A stretch of 64,000 bases of DNA from Ostrinia nubilalis (Eukaryota; Arthropoda; Insecta; Lepidoptera; Crambidae). The stretch covers positions 3,722,501 to 3,786,500 of the forward strand of contig NC_087105.1 in assembly GCF_963855985.1 (NCBI RefSeq), written 5' to 3'. This document shows, piece after piece, positions 9,201 through 18,900 of this stretch. Both the position numbers and the translations under genes were made by a program. The notes below the pieces were generated by a model. The model ran no database searches. It was not told the origin of the DNA and worked only from the letters and a program-made list of their open reading frames with translations. Positions within the stretch are counted from its first letter, which is position 1; every line of letters starts with the position of its first letter.

Positions 9201-11438
9201 TTTTGTGTTATAATAGTTAAAATTTGTATGCATTTTTCTGGTGTAAATAACGATAAAGTTGAGGATGTTTTTCTAATTTTGGTGGAGGTATAGTTGAGAG
9301 GAAGGAGACTTCTGTATAACAGAGAGGAAGAGCACAACAATAACAACTACGTATCTTAATAAAATTCTGCGATTTCCATGCCAAAAGGCGAAGAAAATCG
9401 GCAGAAAACGCGAAGCTCAAGACCGAACGCGATGGAGGACTGTTGTGGACGCTCTCTGCCCCATCTAGGGGACATAGGACCTTAAGTCAAGTAAGTTATT
9501 CTATTCTAAGTTATGCCAAATGTTTTATTTGAGTTTGAGCTTGCACCAGTCGTCGATTAGGTCTGGCTTACGATGATTGGTCTATGATGCTACTAGCTAT
9601 CTACCTCACTATCTACTCACATAGTAGTTCTCATGGTTATACACCGATTCCAGGTTCTGGTACTGCGGCGCGTCCAGCGAGTGTGCCTTGCCCTCGCTGG
9701 GCTCGATGAAGAAGGGTACTTCCACTCCCATGGGCCCAGGCAGTATTAGCACCCAGGCATGGGTGCGCCAACCATCGATGGGGTCTGGAAGCGGGGCTTC
9801 TAGCTCCTGTCGAATACCGTCGTTATTTTATAGTAATAAAAATAATCTTAAGACAAGATATGCTGTGGATCCCTAAAACTTTAGCTTAATAAGAGTGTCT
9901 TTAAAAGAGTAAGTAGCATATTATTATATGACGCAGACAGACTAATACCACATCACACACTGCTTTAATTTAATAATCATTCATTTGAGCAGTTAAAATG
10001 TGATTTTCCCATAGATATCATGAAGTTTTGCCAACTTTTGGCTGATTTTTTACTTTATTTCAAAGCTAGTAAAACGGTGCACTATTAAATATTAGCATTA
10101 CGTTCTTTTAGGGCCAGAATAGACGGCGCAATGCGATTGCAATGCATTTCAAATCAGCTTCAAAATAGTCGTAGCAGCATGTGCGGTTTCTTTTAGGACT
10201 CTATGGGAGAAATTCAAATGAAATTCTAAAGTAAGTAGAAGTTGTTGTTGCGTTGCGTTGCGACGTCTATTCTTAGGTTTAGAGAAGTTTTACCACGTAA
10301 TTATTTGTTAAATTGTTTATTACTTACCGCAATCTTCCTCTGCTTCTCCCTCTCGATCTTGTCAAGCTCGGCCTGCTTCCTCTCGGCCTCCTTGTCGTCC
10401 ATCTCCTTGCAGTACTTGGAGGTCAGGTCCGGTAGCGGCACCAGCCTGTAGCGAGGTTCTTCGGAAGGCGGCTCGGGCTCTATTATCACCTAAAAATTAT
10501 ACATTATTCGTGGTAAAATATAACGAAAAACATCCTCCTTCGGGTAAAAATAATACACAGTTGTAGCTAAAGAAATTGTAACCTAAATAAATCTATAATT
10601 TACACAGCGCCTCTAGCGGTGAATAGCTGTACAAACTTTCATAGACTATTACATGCGTCGTAGCTACGAAATTGTTCCTCGTAGTCTCGTAGTCGTAGCA
10701 GTCGTAGGAACACAACTTTACCTCTGCCACGATTTTTTCCAATAGAGTTACTAAACAGTCAGCAGCTTTCGCCATCGTTTACTTATGTTTCTATACGTTT
10801 TTTTATGTAGAAATAACAGTGTTGCAGTATGGTTCATCATCATCGGCATTTCAGCTATAAAACCTCCAACTTCTGAGCAAAGGCCTACCTCAGCATGAAC
10901 AGATTTATGGTAAGTCACAAACGATGAAGTTCACTAACTTCTCTCTCGTCGTATCTCGCATTTGGCGCAGCCTATGGCCACGTACGCGTCGTAGCCGGCG
11001 CCGATGAGCCACGACACCGTCACGTGCGTATATTCTTTCTTTTTCTTTTAATACTGACCTCTCTCTCGTCTGGTATCTCCGGGCATATGGTCCTATACCG
11101 ATACCCAATGGCCATGCAGATGTCCCGCTTGGCGCAGCCAACGACCACGTATGCGTCGTAGCCGGCGCCGATGAGCCACGACACCGCGACCGTCACGTAC
11201 GTATTAAATTCATATTATTTCTGTCTTTTTTTTTAATACTGACCTCTCTCTCGTCGGGGATCTCCGGGCATATGGTCCTGTACCGTATGGCCATGCAGAT
11301 GTCGCGTTTGGCGCAGCCGACGACCACGTACGCGTCGAAACCGGCGCCGATCAGCCACGACACCGTCACGTGCGCCAGCTCGAACGGGTTGCCGCTGCGG
11401 CGGATGATGGCGGTGTAGGGAGACATCAGACGCTCCGG
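3126..11438 (-). CDS. DRC7: DRC7 (CCDC135 / lobo homologue), N-terminus not found
   Basis: This encodes a nexin-dynein regulatory complex subunit, which sits between outer doublet microtubules of motile axonemes; the Drosophila homologue lobo acts in sperm. Eleven exons join in frame: 11438-11244, 10489-10328, 9806-9621, 9118-8908, 8367-8220, 8110-8001, 7731-7584, 7237-6961, 4393-4172, 3756-3547 and 3221-3126, about 654 residues plus TAA. Diagnostic family blocks, in order, are GFDAYVVVGCA, HAWVLILPG, WEHLIAG, PASWVEKLDIS, YKKVVLEKFAPY, WYKNRVDKME, YVALFDTERNE, DPLAPYLARMF and RQNLVQERFDK. A short acidic, charged coiled-coil stretch (EAERKQAELDKIEREKQRK) follows the first block. Vertebrate DRC7 is about 870 residues, so one or more N-terminal exons are missing, perhaps far upstream. 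In the transglutaminase-like region the position I remember as Cys in vertebrates reads Pro (GNPFEL). Introns are full of transposons, but the frame is intact. Confidence 0.92.
3547..3756 (-). CDS. DRC7: DRC7 exon j
   Basis: 70 codons in phase 0, ETQKAEVTEREKEAEIDPLA to LVQERFDK. The acceptor is GTTCTAG and the donor AAG|GTACGT. D-P-L-A-P-Y-L-A and F-K-x-x-x-x-x-R-x-N-L-x-Q-x-R-F match the C-terminal quarter of vertebrate DRC7. A Gly/Thr-rich loop (GTGRGTGAP) replaces the family's shorter linker. Confidence 0.94.
4172..4393 (-). CDS. DRC7: DRC7 exon i
   Basis: 74 codons in phase 0, ADPCAALPRPLNVYYALC to AKKGWKEQ. The acceptor is CTTCTAG and the donor CAG|GTGAGG. The block YVALFDTERNEAAK corresponds to the I-Y-D-T-K-R-N-E motif of vertebrate DRC7. 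Confidence 0.94.
4394..4824. other. Intron sequence without recognised elements
   Basis: AT-rich part of the DRC7 h-i intron between exon i and the RTE copy. I see no repeat, coding block or RNA gene in it. Confidence 0.5.
4825..6445 (+). mobile_element. RTE-like non-LTR retrotransposon, 5' truncated and interrupted
   Basis: Reverse-transcriptase blocks run P-K-K-G-D, N-W-R-G-I, L-N-R-L, E-Q-A-G-F-R-P, V-D-F-E-K-A-F-D, G-C-L-L-S-P-L-L-F and L-D-Y-A-D-D-L-C. A frameshift breaks the reading near 5220. After the insertion at about 5468-5760 the C-terminal region resumes, with F-T-Y-L-G-S, V-L-L-Y-G-C-E-T-W, L-R-R-I-L-G-I and K-R-K-R-G-R-P-R-Q-T-W, ending in D-A-L-C-P-I and stop at 6414. A short 3' tail containing GGGGACATAGGACC follows. 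It lies in the DRC7 h-i intron on the opposite strand. There is no endonuclease domain, so the copy is dead on arrival. Confidence 0.88.
5468..5760 (+). mobile_element. 3' end of a CR1/Jockey-type LINE nested in the RTE copy
   Basis: Plus-strand translation gives R-F-S-R-N-F-L-P-R-T-T-K-L-W-N and A-F-K-R-R-A-Y-L-Y-L-K-G-R, the C-terminal signature of a CR1/Jockey-type family, followed by a short 3' UTR and a poly-A tract at about 5743-5760. The RTE sequence is continuous on either side of it, sharing a CCC or ACCC at the junction as a possible short target duplication. Confidence 0.8.
6452..6924. mobile_element. Long-TIR MITE, TA target duplication, ends CAGGGTGG
   Basis: Inverted arms of about 122 bases, roughly 94% alike, begin CAGGGTGGAATTTTGTAATG and are flanked by TA. 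The loop of about 220 bp carries no coding sequence. A half copy sits at 50282-50384. It inserted next to the RTE 3' end and only about 35 bases from the exon h donor. The TA duplication and ends fit the Tc1/mariner superfamily. Confidence 0.8.
6961..7237 (-). CDS. DRC7: DRC7 exon h
   Basis: 93 codons, LESRIITYTEGNKAEP to YPDKTSGYI. The acceptor is TTTACAG and the donor ATT|GTGAGT. It contains DVWKKIFHIQENTIELLYHY, matching the family block in which a long-range helix precedes Y-H-x-x-x-D-x-I-T. Confidence 0.92.
7584..7731 (-). CDS. DRC7: DRC7 exon g
   Basis: Completes a Lys codon, then HVYSIDAPIVSVEGVRTLEF to THYTNRDD-type sequence ending in an AG that joins the next exon to give Arg. The acceptor is CTATTCCAG and the donor AG|GTGTTT, a weak but consistent GT donor. 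This region is less conserved than the rest of the protein, so the exact boundary depends on phase matching. Confidence 0.85.
7812..7930. mobile_element. Harbinger-like MITE, family 1 copy 1 (TAA duplication)
   Basis: A 119-bp near-palindrome with ends GGCTGAGTTGCACCA and its complement (CCC for CTC in the other arm), flanked by TAA at 7809-7811 and 7931-7933. It sits in the intron between DRC7 exons f and g. Other copies are at 28484-28577 and 58544-58661. Confidence 0.75.
8001..8110 (-). CDS. DRC7: DRC7 exon f
   Basis: Encodes YEWYKNRVDKMETVKIDHVG to GIGRKDHLI. The acceptor is TTTTCAG and the donor ATAA|GTGAGT. The phase fits both neighbours (enters after two bases, leaves with one). W-Y-x-N-R-x-D is a family hallmark. 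Confidence 0.92.
8220..8367 (-). CDS. DRC7: DRC7 exon e
   Basis: Completes a split Glu codon, then YEQRYPGSYKVIRYKKVVLEKFAPYSERDGIV and on to VPLLT. The acceptor is GTTTCAG and the donor AC|GTAAGA. This is the block after PASWVE that reads (E)-x-R-x-P-x-G-x-K-V-I-x-Y-K in the family. Confidence 0.93.
8702..8900. mobile_element. MITE abutting the exon d 5' splice site, TA target duplication
   Basis: Inverted ends share TAGATCG-(T/A)-TTCATCCACGAAG and continue GACGC-(A/G)-CCC. TA flanks both sides (8700-8701 and 8901-8902). It is 199 bp with no coding content. Its right end is eight bases from the exon boundary at 8908, leaving the donor GTAGG plus the target TA. Confidence 0.75.
8908..9118 (-). 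CDS. DRC7: DRC7 exon d
   Basis: 70 codons plus one base, VNLQSCADGLGALNF to EKLDISAD. The acceptor is CTAAAG and the donor GATG|GTAGGTATAG. The long acidic insert of vertebrate DRC7 between WEY and PHSWVE is much shorter here. A MITE begins immediately inside the intron, so the +6 onward donor bases are transposon-derived. Confidence 0.92.
9385..9500 (+). repeat. 3' end of an RTE-like copy (same family as 4825-6445)
   Basis: The block encoding A-Q-D-R-T-R-W-R-T-V-V-D-A-L-C-P-I and its 3' tail (GGGGACATAGGACC then AAGTCAAGTAAGT) repeats the end of the RTE copy at 6360-6445 with few changes. An internal deletion precedes it. It lies in the c-d intron of DRC7. Confidence 0.85.
9621..9806 (-). 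CDS. DRC7: DRC7 exon c
   Basis: 62 codons in phase 0, ELEAPLPDPIDGWRTHAWVL to YNHENYY. The acceptor is CGACAG and the donor TAT|GTGAGT. It contains HAWV and IEPSEG, the family's conserved His and acidic positions (Glu here). The block LEAPLPDP is nearly invariant in remembered vertebrate homologues. Confidence 0.94.
10111..10272. mobile_element. Harbinger-like MITE, TTA target duplication
   Basis: Inverted ends share GAATAGACG-(T/G)-CGCAA, and TTA flanks both sides (10108-10110 and 10273-10275). At 162 bp it has no coding capacity. It lies in a DRC7 intron, about 55 bases beyond the exon b donor. Confidence 0.6.
10328..10489 (-). CDS. DRC7: DRC7 exon b
   Basis: 54 codons in phase 0, VIIEPEPPSEEP to REKQRKIA. 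The acceptor is TTTTTAG and the donor GCG|GTAAGT. It holds the charged helix that links the two halves of the transglutaminase-like region; the family equivalent is also Lys/Glu-rich. Confidence 0.92.
10930..11032 (-). pseudogene. Partial tandem copy C of DRC7 exon a, internally deleted
   Basis: A second copy of the same exon segment (HVTVSWLIGAGYDAYVAIGCAK) has lost roughly 60 bases of the middle, jumping from GCAK straight to the RERE-like end. The donor is changed to GAAGTTAG and no acceptor is visible. The spacing to copy B is about 122 bases, consistent with the deletion. Confidence 0.7.
11042..11206 (-). pseudogene. Partial tandem copy B of DRC7 exon a
   Basis: The 3' two-thirds of exon a plus the adjoining donor and pyrimidine-rich intron sequence are repeated about 184 bases away. 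The reading frame from VTV through SWLIGAGYDAYVVVGCAKRD to PEIPDER is still open, and its two insertions relative to exon a are each 6 bases. The copy lacks the first 20 or so codons, and no usable splice acceptor precedes it (the flank is A-rich). The donor GAG|GTCAGT is retained. Probably not spliced in; an assembly or haplotype artefact is possible. Confidence 0.75.
11244..11438 (-). CDS. DRC7: DRC7 exon a (first exon found)
   Basis: 65 codons in phase 0, from PERLMSPYTAII to PEIPDERE. The acceptor is TTTTCCAG and the donor GAG|GTCAGT. It carries the transglutaminase-like start (GNPFELAHVTVSWLIGAGF). The upstream exon that should supply its left partner was not found. Two partial tandem copies follow in the next intron. 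Confidence 0.9.
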
Positions 11439-11459
11439 CTGGAAAATTGGGGGACTTTA

Positions 11460-11647
11460 GGGCCTATGGACATTGCGTTTCTTAAGTGAAGTGGACGCGC
11501 GTTTTAGCACTGCAGATGTAGATGCGATAGCAGACGCGACACACGTTACACGAAAGTCGGATCCAGTCTGTCTGTCTACGACTCTATGTCTATAACGTTT
11601 GTAGGAAAAAATGCGCCTTCGACGCGTTTAAAAAACGTGTTGGGCCC
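11460..11647. mobile_element. Harbinger-like MITE, TTA target duplication
   Basis: Inverted ends GGGCC(T/C)A lie inside TTA on both sides (11457-11459 and 11648-11650). It is 188 bp, CpG-rich in the middle, with no coding sequence. It lies just upstream of DRC7 exon a. The ends are short, so confidence is moderate. Confidence 0.5.
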
Positions 11648-11650
11648 TTA

Positions 11651-14469
11651 GTAAGCAAATAGTTTTTTAAAATCGAGGATAAATTGAATTATTAAAATAA
11701 ACTGAATACGATTCAACATTAATTAAACACGATAGAGTTCTAGCAAGTATGAACCTTAACTGGAGTGATGTAGGGTGTGTTTTTCATCATAATCATTTTA
11801 AGAAGTACTTTGCAATACACGATGTAGGTACTAGCGCGATATGAAAAATGTTATCAATAGAAATTTTTGGGAATTTTCCAGCTTTTCATGCCATTAGTGC
11901 CATCTGTGATCGACTGGACGAACTGCGCGAAAGTGATTAGGGTTCATTGCTTTCAGTTCGGCGTTCTAAACTTACAGCAAGAGTTCCTGTATGCGTCACT
12001 AGATGGCAGTGTGCACTGCTTAGTATTAGCGGGAAACAAAGGACTAGCGATCAGCTGTTTTCCTACTCATAACTTGATGATGAGTAATGTTGTAAATGAA
12101 CCAGCTGACTAACTTAAATGAAGCATGATGCAGTAAATGGGACTTTGATAGATTTGGGCCTACGCTACGCAGTTGGCAAAGGACTAATTTTGGAGTGTTA
12201 ATATGTAATTTAAGTAGGTATTTTTGTATGTTTTAATATCCTCTTTTACGAAATGCATATTTTGCGAAAATTTAATTTAGAGCCGAGTGCTCATTTTGCT
12301 CATGTAGCTTACAGTTGTTCGTCGATTATACATTACGTACTATTATAAGAGTACTAGATATATTTACGTTGCTATTATATTATTGCTTTGCATCAACTTA
12401 TTTAGCCTTCTAAATGTACGGATTTCCAAAAGGACAAGATATCCCAGGTAAAGTTTGGAGTTATAACGTTATTATTTGAAACAAAAGCGCCTAAAGCTCG
12501 ATCACAACAGATAAACACTGAGCCAAAGCACGAGGCGCAAAGTTTCCGTTTGTTTTGGCTGGAATAACCGGTGCAAAGGGCTGGGAGGGGGTGGTAGGGC
12601 TGCTTGCCATGCTTTTTGCACTTTTGTTGAAAACTTAAGTTTATCTTCTTTTTGGCTTTTTTATTCTATGCTATCTTTTTTTCATTAATTGCTAGAATTT
12701 GTTCGCGTAGTTGTTGCTCGTAAGTGGGTAATTTTCATGATTGAAATAAGTTATTATAGTTTCTTTAAAGGTATTATTTTGTGTCTAATCAAAGTCAATG
12801 ACAGTTTAAGAAATAATACACATCCGATTGTTAGATTTGGTTTAGTTCTAAATCATAACAGAGCTTTAAGTAACCACATTTTTTTCTAGAATACCACTGG
12901 TCAAGCGTGTTTGACGATTCTTTGGGCCAAATAATATTGTGAGACGATTTTTCTACGATAAATCCAACCTTACATTGTATTACTCAATTTAAGTTACCTA
13001 TTCATTGTTTTCGCGTTACCCCGACCCCAACTTGTCCAAAGGTTTTGTCTATTTGCCGAAAAAACCGATTTCGAAGTTAGCAGCCCTACGCCCGGGGGAC
13101 TCCCTTTCAAAATGAATTCGAAGTTCGAAAACAAAGTCGGTTGCCGCAACTTTTGCCGGCGACTTTCGCTTTCGGATGAAAACTTCGTTCACTCTCGCTA
13201 TCAATTTTTCCTTTGGCCACCACTTTTATTGTTGCTCCACGATTTAGTTTGTGGAATGTGAAGGGCAAGTGCATTGACTCTGGAATTGGGAGTTTCCAGT
13301 CCGTAAGTTATAGGCGTGGTAATTTTTCGTAGGGGTTGGGTTATTAAAGGCTCGGCAAAAGTTTAGGTACGCAATTGAATTGAGATTAATACATGCTAAA
13401 TATTTGTATCTTTCGTTTTCTCTGATTGAAAAGAGATGGGTTAATTAGTCTAAAGTAATGTAAAGATTACTTGAATCCTTGCTTTCTTAAGTTAACTTTT
13501 TCCAGGGTTTTCCGCGTGATGTTCTTTAATGTAGATGTGTGTTTGTTACTAAGTACCTAAAGTAAATACTAAGTATAATTACTTTATTGCAAAAAGGTAG
13601 TTGGAAGTCAAAGGGAGTAATTGCATATTGACATTTAGCATCCTTATTCGACAAATTAGTAGTATCATTGATTGATAGAAAATAATATCAGAAACTATCA
13701 GACAAAGGAACTTAAGGTAGGTATTAGCCAACTCCTCAAACCATTCGATTGCGAGTATCTCGATATCATCAAGTTTACGGTCTAATTGGCACCTGAAACC
13801 GAATTTGAGTCCCCGTTTGGCGAATACGATACCCTTACACAATGTATTTTCCAGCTCAAGAAATAGTCCGATAGCAACCGCAACGCCGAGCCCCGAGCGT
13901 CTTGCCGGGAACGCTCGGTCAAGCTTGCTCAAAGCGGAGCGAGCGCTAATTTGCACGCTGCAGCCTGCGCACAGTACAGCCAAGGACAGTAGCTGTGCTG
14001 TATCGTAGGATTAGAATTAATATACGAGAGGGGCTGGAGGAGGTCATATCTGTCCCAGACGCCACGTATCTACCAAAACACTGAAAAAAGCTGAGCAAGT
14101 CTGTTTAAAAATGCAGCACAATTGAGCAAGACAATGACCAAATTTCCAAACACCAAAAGCCAATCACCAACATTCTTGGTGGAAAATCCAACTGGAATTT
14201 GGGTGTTGAATGCCATTATAAAAATTCAAATTCTTTATTATGTAGCAGGTATGTATTGTATGTCCTTTTCAGAGTCCATTTCAAACATAGCGTACCTTAC
14301 AACTACTTTGAAACAACATATCGGCTACTTAGTGCTGAGAAAAAGTGGCGGAAGGAATTCAGTTAGCTTTGTTACTGTGATATGACGTGATGTGATTAAT
14401 ATTGTGGCCATGAGCTTTCTGAGTTTCCCTGCCTGATCGAATCAGAAATGAGGAGATCCGTAGGAGAAC
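11651..14469. other. Non-coding stretch with two conserved-looking segments
   Basis: No exon-like block was found on either strand, including the missing DRC7 N-terminus. Two segments look less random than their AT-rich surroundings: 12440-12610 (mixed base composition ending in a GGGAGGGGGTGG run) and 13015-13290 (TTCGAAGTT repeated, GCCGCAACTTTTGCCGGCG). They could be regulatory, but only base composition and motif texture support that. 11990-12030 holds an ACTAGATGGCAG motif typical of insect interspersed repeats. Confidence 0.35.
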
Positions 14470-14725
14470 CAGAATGACATAGCCCGCAGAATCGCTAAAA
14501 TCAAGTGGCAGTGGGCGGGGCACATAGCTCGTAGAGCTGATGGCCGCTGGGGCAGGAAAGTTCTTGAGTGACGACCACGAGCCGGAAGACGTAGCGTGGG
14601 CAGGCCTCCCACTAGGTGGACCGATCTGGTGAGGGTCGCGGGAGGTGCCTGGATGCGAGCGGCGCAGGACCGGTCTTTGTGGAAAGCCTTGGGGGAGGTC
14701 TTTCGGCTGATACGAACGAGCTTTC
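14470..14725 (+). pseudogene. C-terminal fragment of an RTE-like LINE
   Basis: Plus-strand translation gives W-Q-W-A-G-H-I-A-R-R, G-R-W-G-R-K-V-L-E-stop, G-R-P-P-T-R-W-T-D-L and A-Q-D-R-S-L-W-K-A-L-G-E. This is the C-terminal signature of the RTE-like family whose decayed polymerase is at 1495-2445. One TGA interrupts it. The usual G-G-A-G-G-C-C-T 3' tail is not intact here. Confidence 0.8.
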
Positions 14726-15814
14726 TGTGCCTAATCTCTTTGTATTGCCAGTGTGCAGGCTCTGTCTGAGACCAGAATATACTCGTATGTAACGAGCGGT
14801 ATATGCGGTAACCTAGATTCGGCCAAATGAGCGTCCATTCTGGACGTGTCCATAGGTAATTGGGGTCTACGTCTTCGGAAGCGTCGGCAGTTCTTTAATT
14901 GCACATGAACTATAGATACTTAGCAGTCTCGGCACTTGGATGGTTCCTTTGACTTCATAAATAATAGAAAACCTAGAAAAATATGAACACTAGCGATAAC
15001 TACAGAAAGAAATATAGCGCTCTACCTATCCCTTTGTTCCCTGTAGTTCCAAACAAGTTAATGTAAAAGTAAACTTGAATTTAGAGATAATTTATTTTGC
15101 CAAAGTAGGTTTTAACTACCTACCTGCACGCAGCAGGCAGGAACTTTATGCTTGGAATGAGGCAATCTGCAAAAGTTCAGCTTCAAAAGTGACCGAAAAA
15201 TCGCAGATTAGGAATGTCAGAGACCATCAAGTAGGTAAGTTAGGGCGAGTTTCAAACTTCTAAAAGTCATATTGGGATTTGTGATCCCACACATCGTCTT
15301 TTGACTTTAAACATTTCGGCACATATTTTTGCATACTAAATGCATTGTTCTCCACAATCTCCACGTTCGTCTTTCGACTCGCGCTAGGGAGGGGTCACCT
15401 GCCGTTATCGATGCGGGCCAGCAAGACCGCTGTATCGATTCGTCCAGCGGGGCGCGAGCGTCGCCGGCGCGTACAAACGCCACTCATGCGAGCCCGTGCT
15501 GCGCCTCTAATTGAATACGGTGGGACAAAAACTATCGATATCGATAATATAATTTATTTCTAATGTTTTTAAATTTATTTATTTTTATGTTTTATAGGAA
15601 TTATAAAAGTTGTTAATGTTTACGTATTTTAAGTTAATCGTAGAATAAATATTATATTTGGTACTGTTACATTCTTAAATAATAAGCGCATTTTCATTTA
15701 TATTGATCCGTAACTAATCACACACAGTTTAACCTATAGGTATAATATTTTTCATTGCAGGCTTTAAAAACTAAGCTACGATTCGAATTCTTATGGCAGA
15801 CATTTATATTAATA
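14726..15814. other. Non-coding stretch with a GC-rich island
   Basis: AT-rich apart from a CpG-rich island at about 15370-15515, followed at 15533-15546 by two overlapping TATCGATA palindromes. No gene recognised. Confidence 0.4.
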
Positions 15815-15965
15815 CTAGCGACCCGCCCCTGCTTCGCACAGGTACAAATTATACTTAAAACCTTCCTCTTGAATCACTATCTATAAAAAATCCACATCAA
15901 AATCTATTGCGTAGTTTTAAAGATCTAAGCATACATAGTGACAGACAGACAAGAAAGAGACTATG
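15815..15965. repeat. Interspersed repeat, ACTAGCGACCCGCCCC type
   Basis: The opening ACTAGCGACCCGCCCCTGC and the internal GTGACAGACAGACAAG segment are a very common lepidopteran dispersed repeat, Helitron- or SINE-derived. A related copy is at 52533-52685. Confidence 0.55.
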
Positions 15966-15969
15966 TTTT

Positions 15970-18900
15970 ATATTAAGTAGTGATAATCAATAAAATCTCC
16001 GATGGTGTGCACTGTGCACATAGCTGGGCACCTATAAATAGACATAAAGGCAGCGCAGAAAAATAAACTTATAACAAAGTCGCATAACATATAATTTTTT
16101 ATCGATAATACGAGAATAAAACGAGCATGACCGTACGTAATAGGGCGCTCCAAGAACGGCGGCAGTCCGCGCGAGTGATTCGCGCCACCCGCCGCCGCAC
16201 GGTCGCGACGCGGGCTAGGGATGTTACATTATTTCTTTTTTGCATGTTTTTATCGATATTCTTCTTGAACTTTTGTTTGATTAGATATTTTCATGAAATA
16301 TTTTTTATAGAGATATGGGTACATACTGACGTCGAATTGAGGTGTGAAACATGATTGTAAATGTAATTTAACTTTAAAGATGCTCGATAAATGATTAAGT
16401 ATTTCATTTCAAGTTAGGAGCCTTTGAGACTGAGTTAGATTGTTGGGAACAACGAAGGCCGGTGAAAAGTTTGTACTCCCAGCGGTATCTCGCCGCTAGA
16501 GTAAACAGAGCCTGTCCCAGCCCGCGAGCGGCAAACAAAGGAGTGTTTTTGTCACGCGGCGCCGCCCTCCCGCGGCGATCGTGGCCGTGGCGACGAGCGG
16601 CCGCGGATCGATAGCCAGCTCCAGATCTCGGCCTACGCCGCCTCGCCGACCATTTGCCTACCTCGACGCCTCGAGCTCGTGTGTACATAACCTCCACCCA
16701 CCACCCGATACACCCCCGCAGATTACCGCCTACAAAGCAAACTTCATTGGTACGTGCATGCAATATGCGCAAGGAGGCCGAATTGCGCCTCGGACGCAAC
16801 CCAGATTGCTTTGATATCCTAGCCCCGGCTATTGCATGTCGAATCTTAGGCAAAGGCTCTATTTCGCACTGTTTCCGTGTACGTCTTGGACCGCAAACAC
16901 GTTAATTACTCAACCGAAGGCGAACCAGGCCGGTATTATCTTGAAAGCCGCCGCTCTATACAACCCAAGTTTGCGCTTCGACTGAATTTCAGTCCATGTA
17001 CTGAAACACAAAGCCATGGATACATAAAGCCATATTCAACGACATTCGATTCAAATCAATCCTTTGTTATGTACTCACTCACTGTAAAATCATTACATTA
17101 AATCAAATGACCTAAGTCACGTTAACGCTTAAGGTCCAAATATTTAGGATAATAGGAGGTCAAAGTCAAAGTCAAAACTTGTTTGAATTACCTACATGCA
17201 GCATAACAATAAATGCCATTTAGATTCAAAGTTAAAAGAACGATACTTAATTATACACTCAGCGTTAAACTAATATACAAAAAGTTTGATATTTCACAAA
17301 TGCACCAATCCCATCCTCATCTAAAAACATAATGAGCAATTAACATAAAAAAGCCCAATGCAATTCAAATTGTGTAATTAATTAGAAGTCAAGGGAATGC
17401 ACGCGACACGCCAAACACGAATGAATATCAATTGGGAGGGCGGGAGTGCCGTAAATCGGCCAAGTGCAGCGACTCCGAACTCCCTCGGACGAAAGTGGGA
17501 AAGTTCGCATTTACATATTGGCCTCGGCGACGAATTTCCATTGAAACTTCTAACGCCGACTACGCCGTGGAAACTTTTACGGGCGCGTTTTTGATTTATA
17601 TGCGTAGTTGCGACGCGTTGCGTGTTAACTTAGGTGCAAAATAAACTTTGGTAGTGCGTAATTGAGCCTGAATAATTGAATTAATTCAGGATAGAGCTTA
17701 CCAGGACCTTTTGGAAATCTCTTAAAAACTGAAAACAGGTTTCTATTATCTTGGTTGTACTAATTTAACTTTAAACATAACTAAAAAGAAAAAACCGTGG
17801 ACTTATAATAATTTTAAAGAAACCTCATTAGACAGCACTAATTCAAATGTACTGACATTTATTTTGCTATCAAAGGACGTATCCACGGAGCCAATGCACA
17901 AAAAATAGATGCATAATGTATCCCCCGATCCGAGCAAAGAGAGTTAACGGCATCCTCTCTCTCATAATAAAGAGGAGCGCAAAACAAACAATAAAGCTCT
18001 GAATGAAATGAGTACGGGCGCTGAATGTGAATGGACTGCGGTGTCGCAGCGCGATCGCGGCCGCTGCTTTTGGGAATATTTTAGCGTATTTCAATAAAGG
18101 CGCGACATCTTTAATCTAGGGATCGGGTAGGGGCATAAATCTTGCAGGTCCGGAGCGAGTTCTGAATCATTTAGCGTGGCGCGCCCCGCGCTTCCGTCCG
18201 GCACGTGCTGCCCCCGCCCCCGCGCCGAGCCGCGTCTGTCTTGCCGAGACAAAGGGGCGGTAGGGATGCCGCGAGGACGTATAGTATCGATAAAATAAAT
18301 AGGGTTTTAATTGGACTTTTGTACGACTGTGATGTGGCAGACATGAATGAGCGAATGATTTAATCTGACAATCTCGTAGCAGTTTGTCAAAAAGCTTTAG
18401 AATGGTAAGTTATCGTTTTAAATACATACTACATGATACAATATTTACAGTAACTTTAAAAATATTTGTGAAGTAGTAAAGTATTGATATTACACGTCAA
18501 ACTTATATGAAGAATTTAGCATGATAATTTGTCGAAAAATAAAATTCTAACACGAGGATACCTTAAATAGGAATAATTCTCCACTTATTCTCGAATGGAG
18601 TTATTAATTTTGCGAGCTAAGTAAGGCTAAATGCATAATATCTTTTCTGTTTTTTTTTATTCAGAGGAATCTCAATCCTGATGTCTTTAGCATGAAAATA
18701 AGATGTTCTTAACGTTCTCTGAAAAATTTAATTTAAACCATCCATTAAATTTATGGCTCGATAACATCCCTGGTACGTCCCTAACACACGACGTCCGAGC
18801 CGCCTCTAATTTGAATTCACGGAGACTCCGCGACGCGTCCGCCGCGTCGGCCGCGCCCGACTTAATGAATCGCGAGGGGGTGGGTGGCCCCCGGTGGGGT

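Noticed and set aside
11867..12112. Open frame with a W-x-x-C-A-x-V pattern like the DRC7 N-terminal block
   Set aside because: It is on the plus strand while the gene is on the minus strand, and the rest of the frame does not match the family. It overlaps an ACTAGATGGCAG repeat-like motif.
13579..13983. 134-codon minus-strand open frame
   Set aside because: No homology recognised and no conserved motif, with composition shifting from GC- to AT-rich along the frame.
16404..16853. 149-codon minus-strand open frame
   Set aside because: It runs through a CpG-rich island, is Arg/Ala-rich, and has no domain pattern or splice context.
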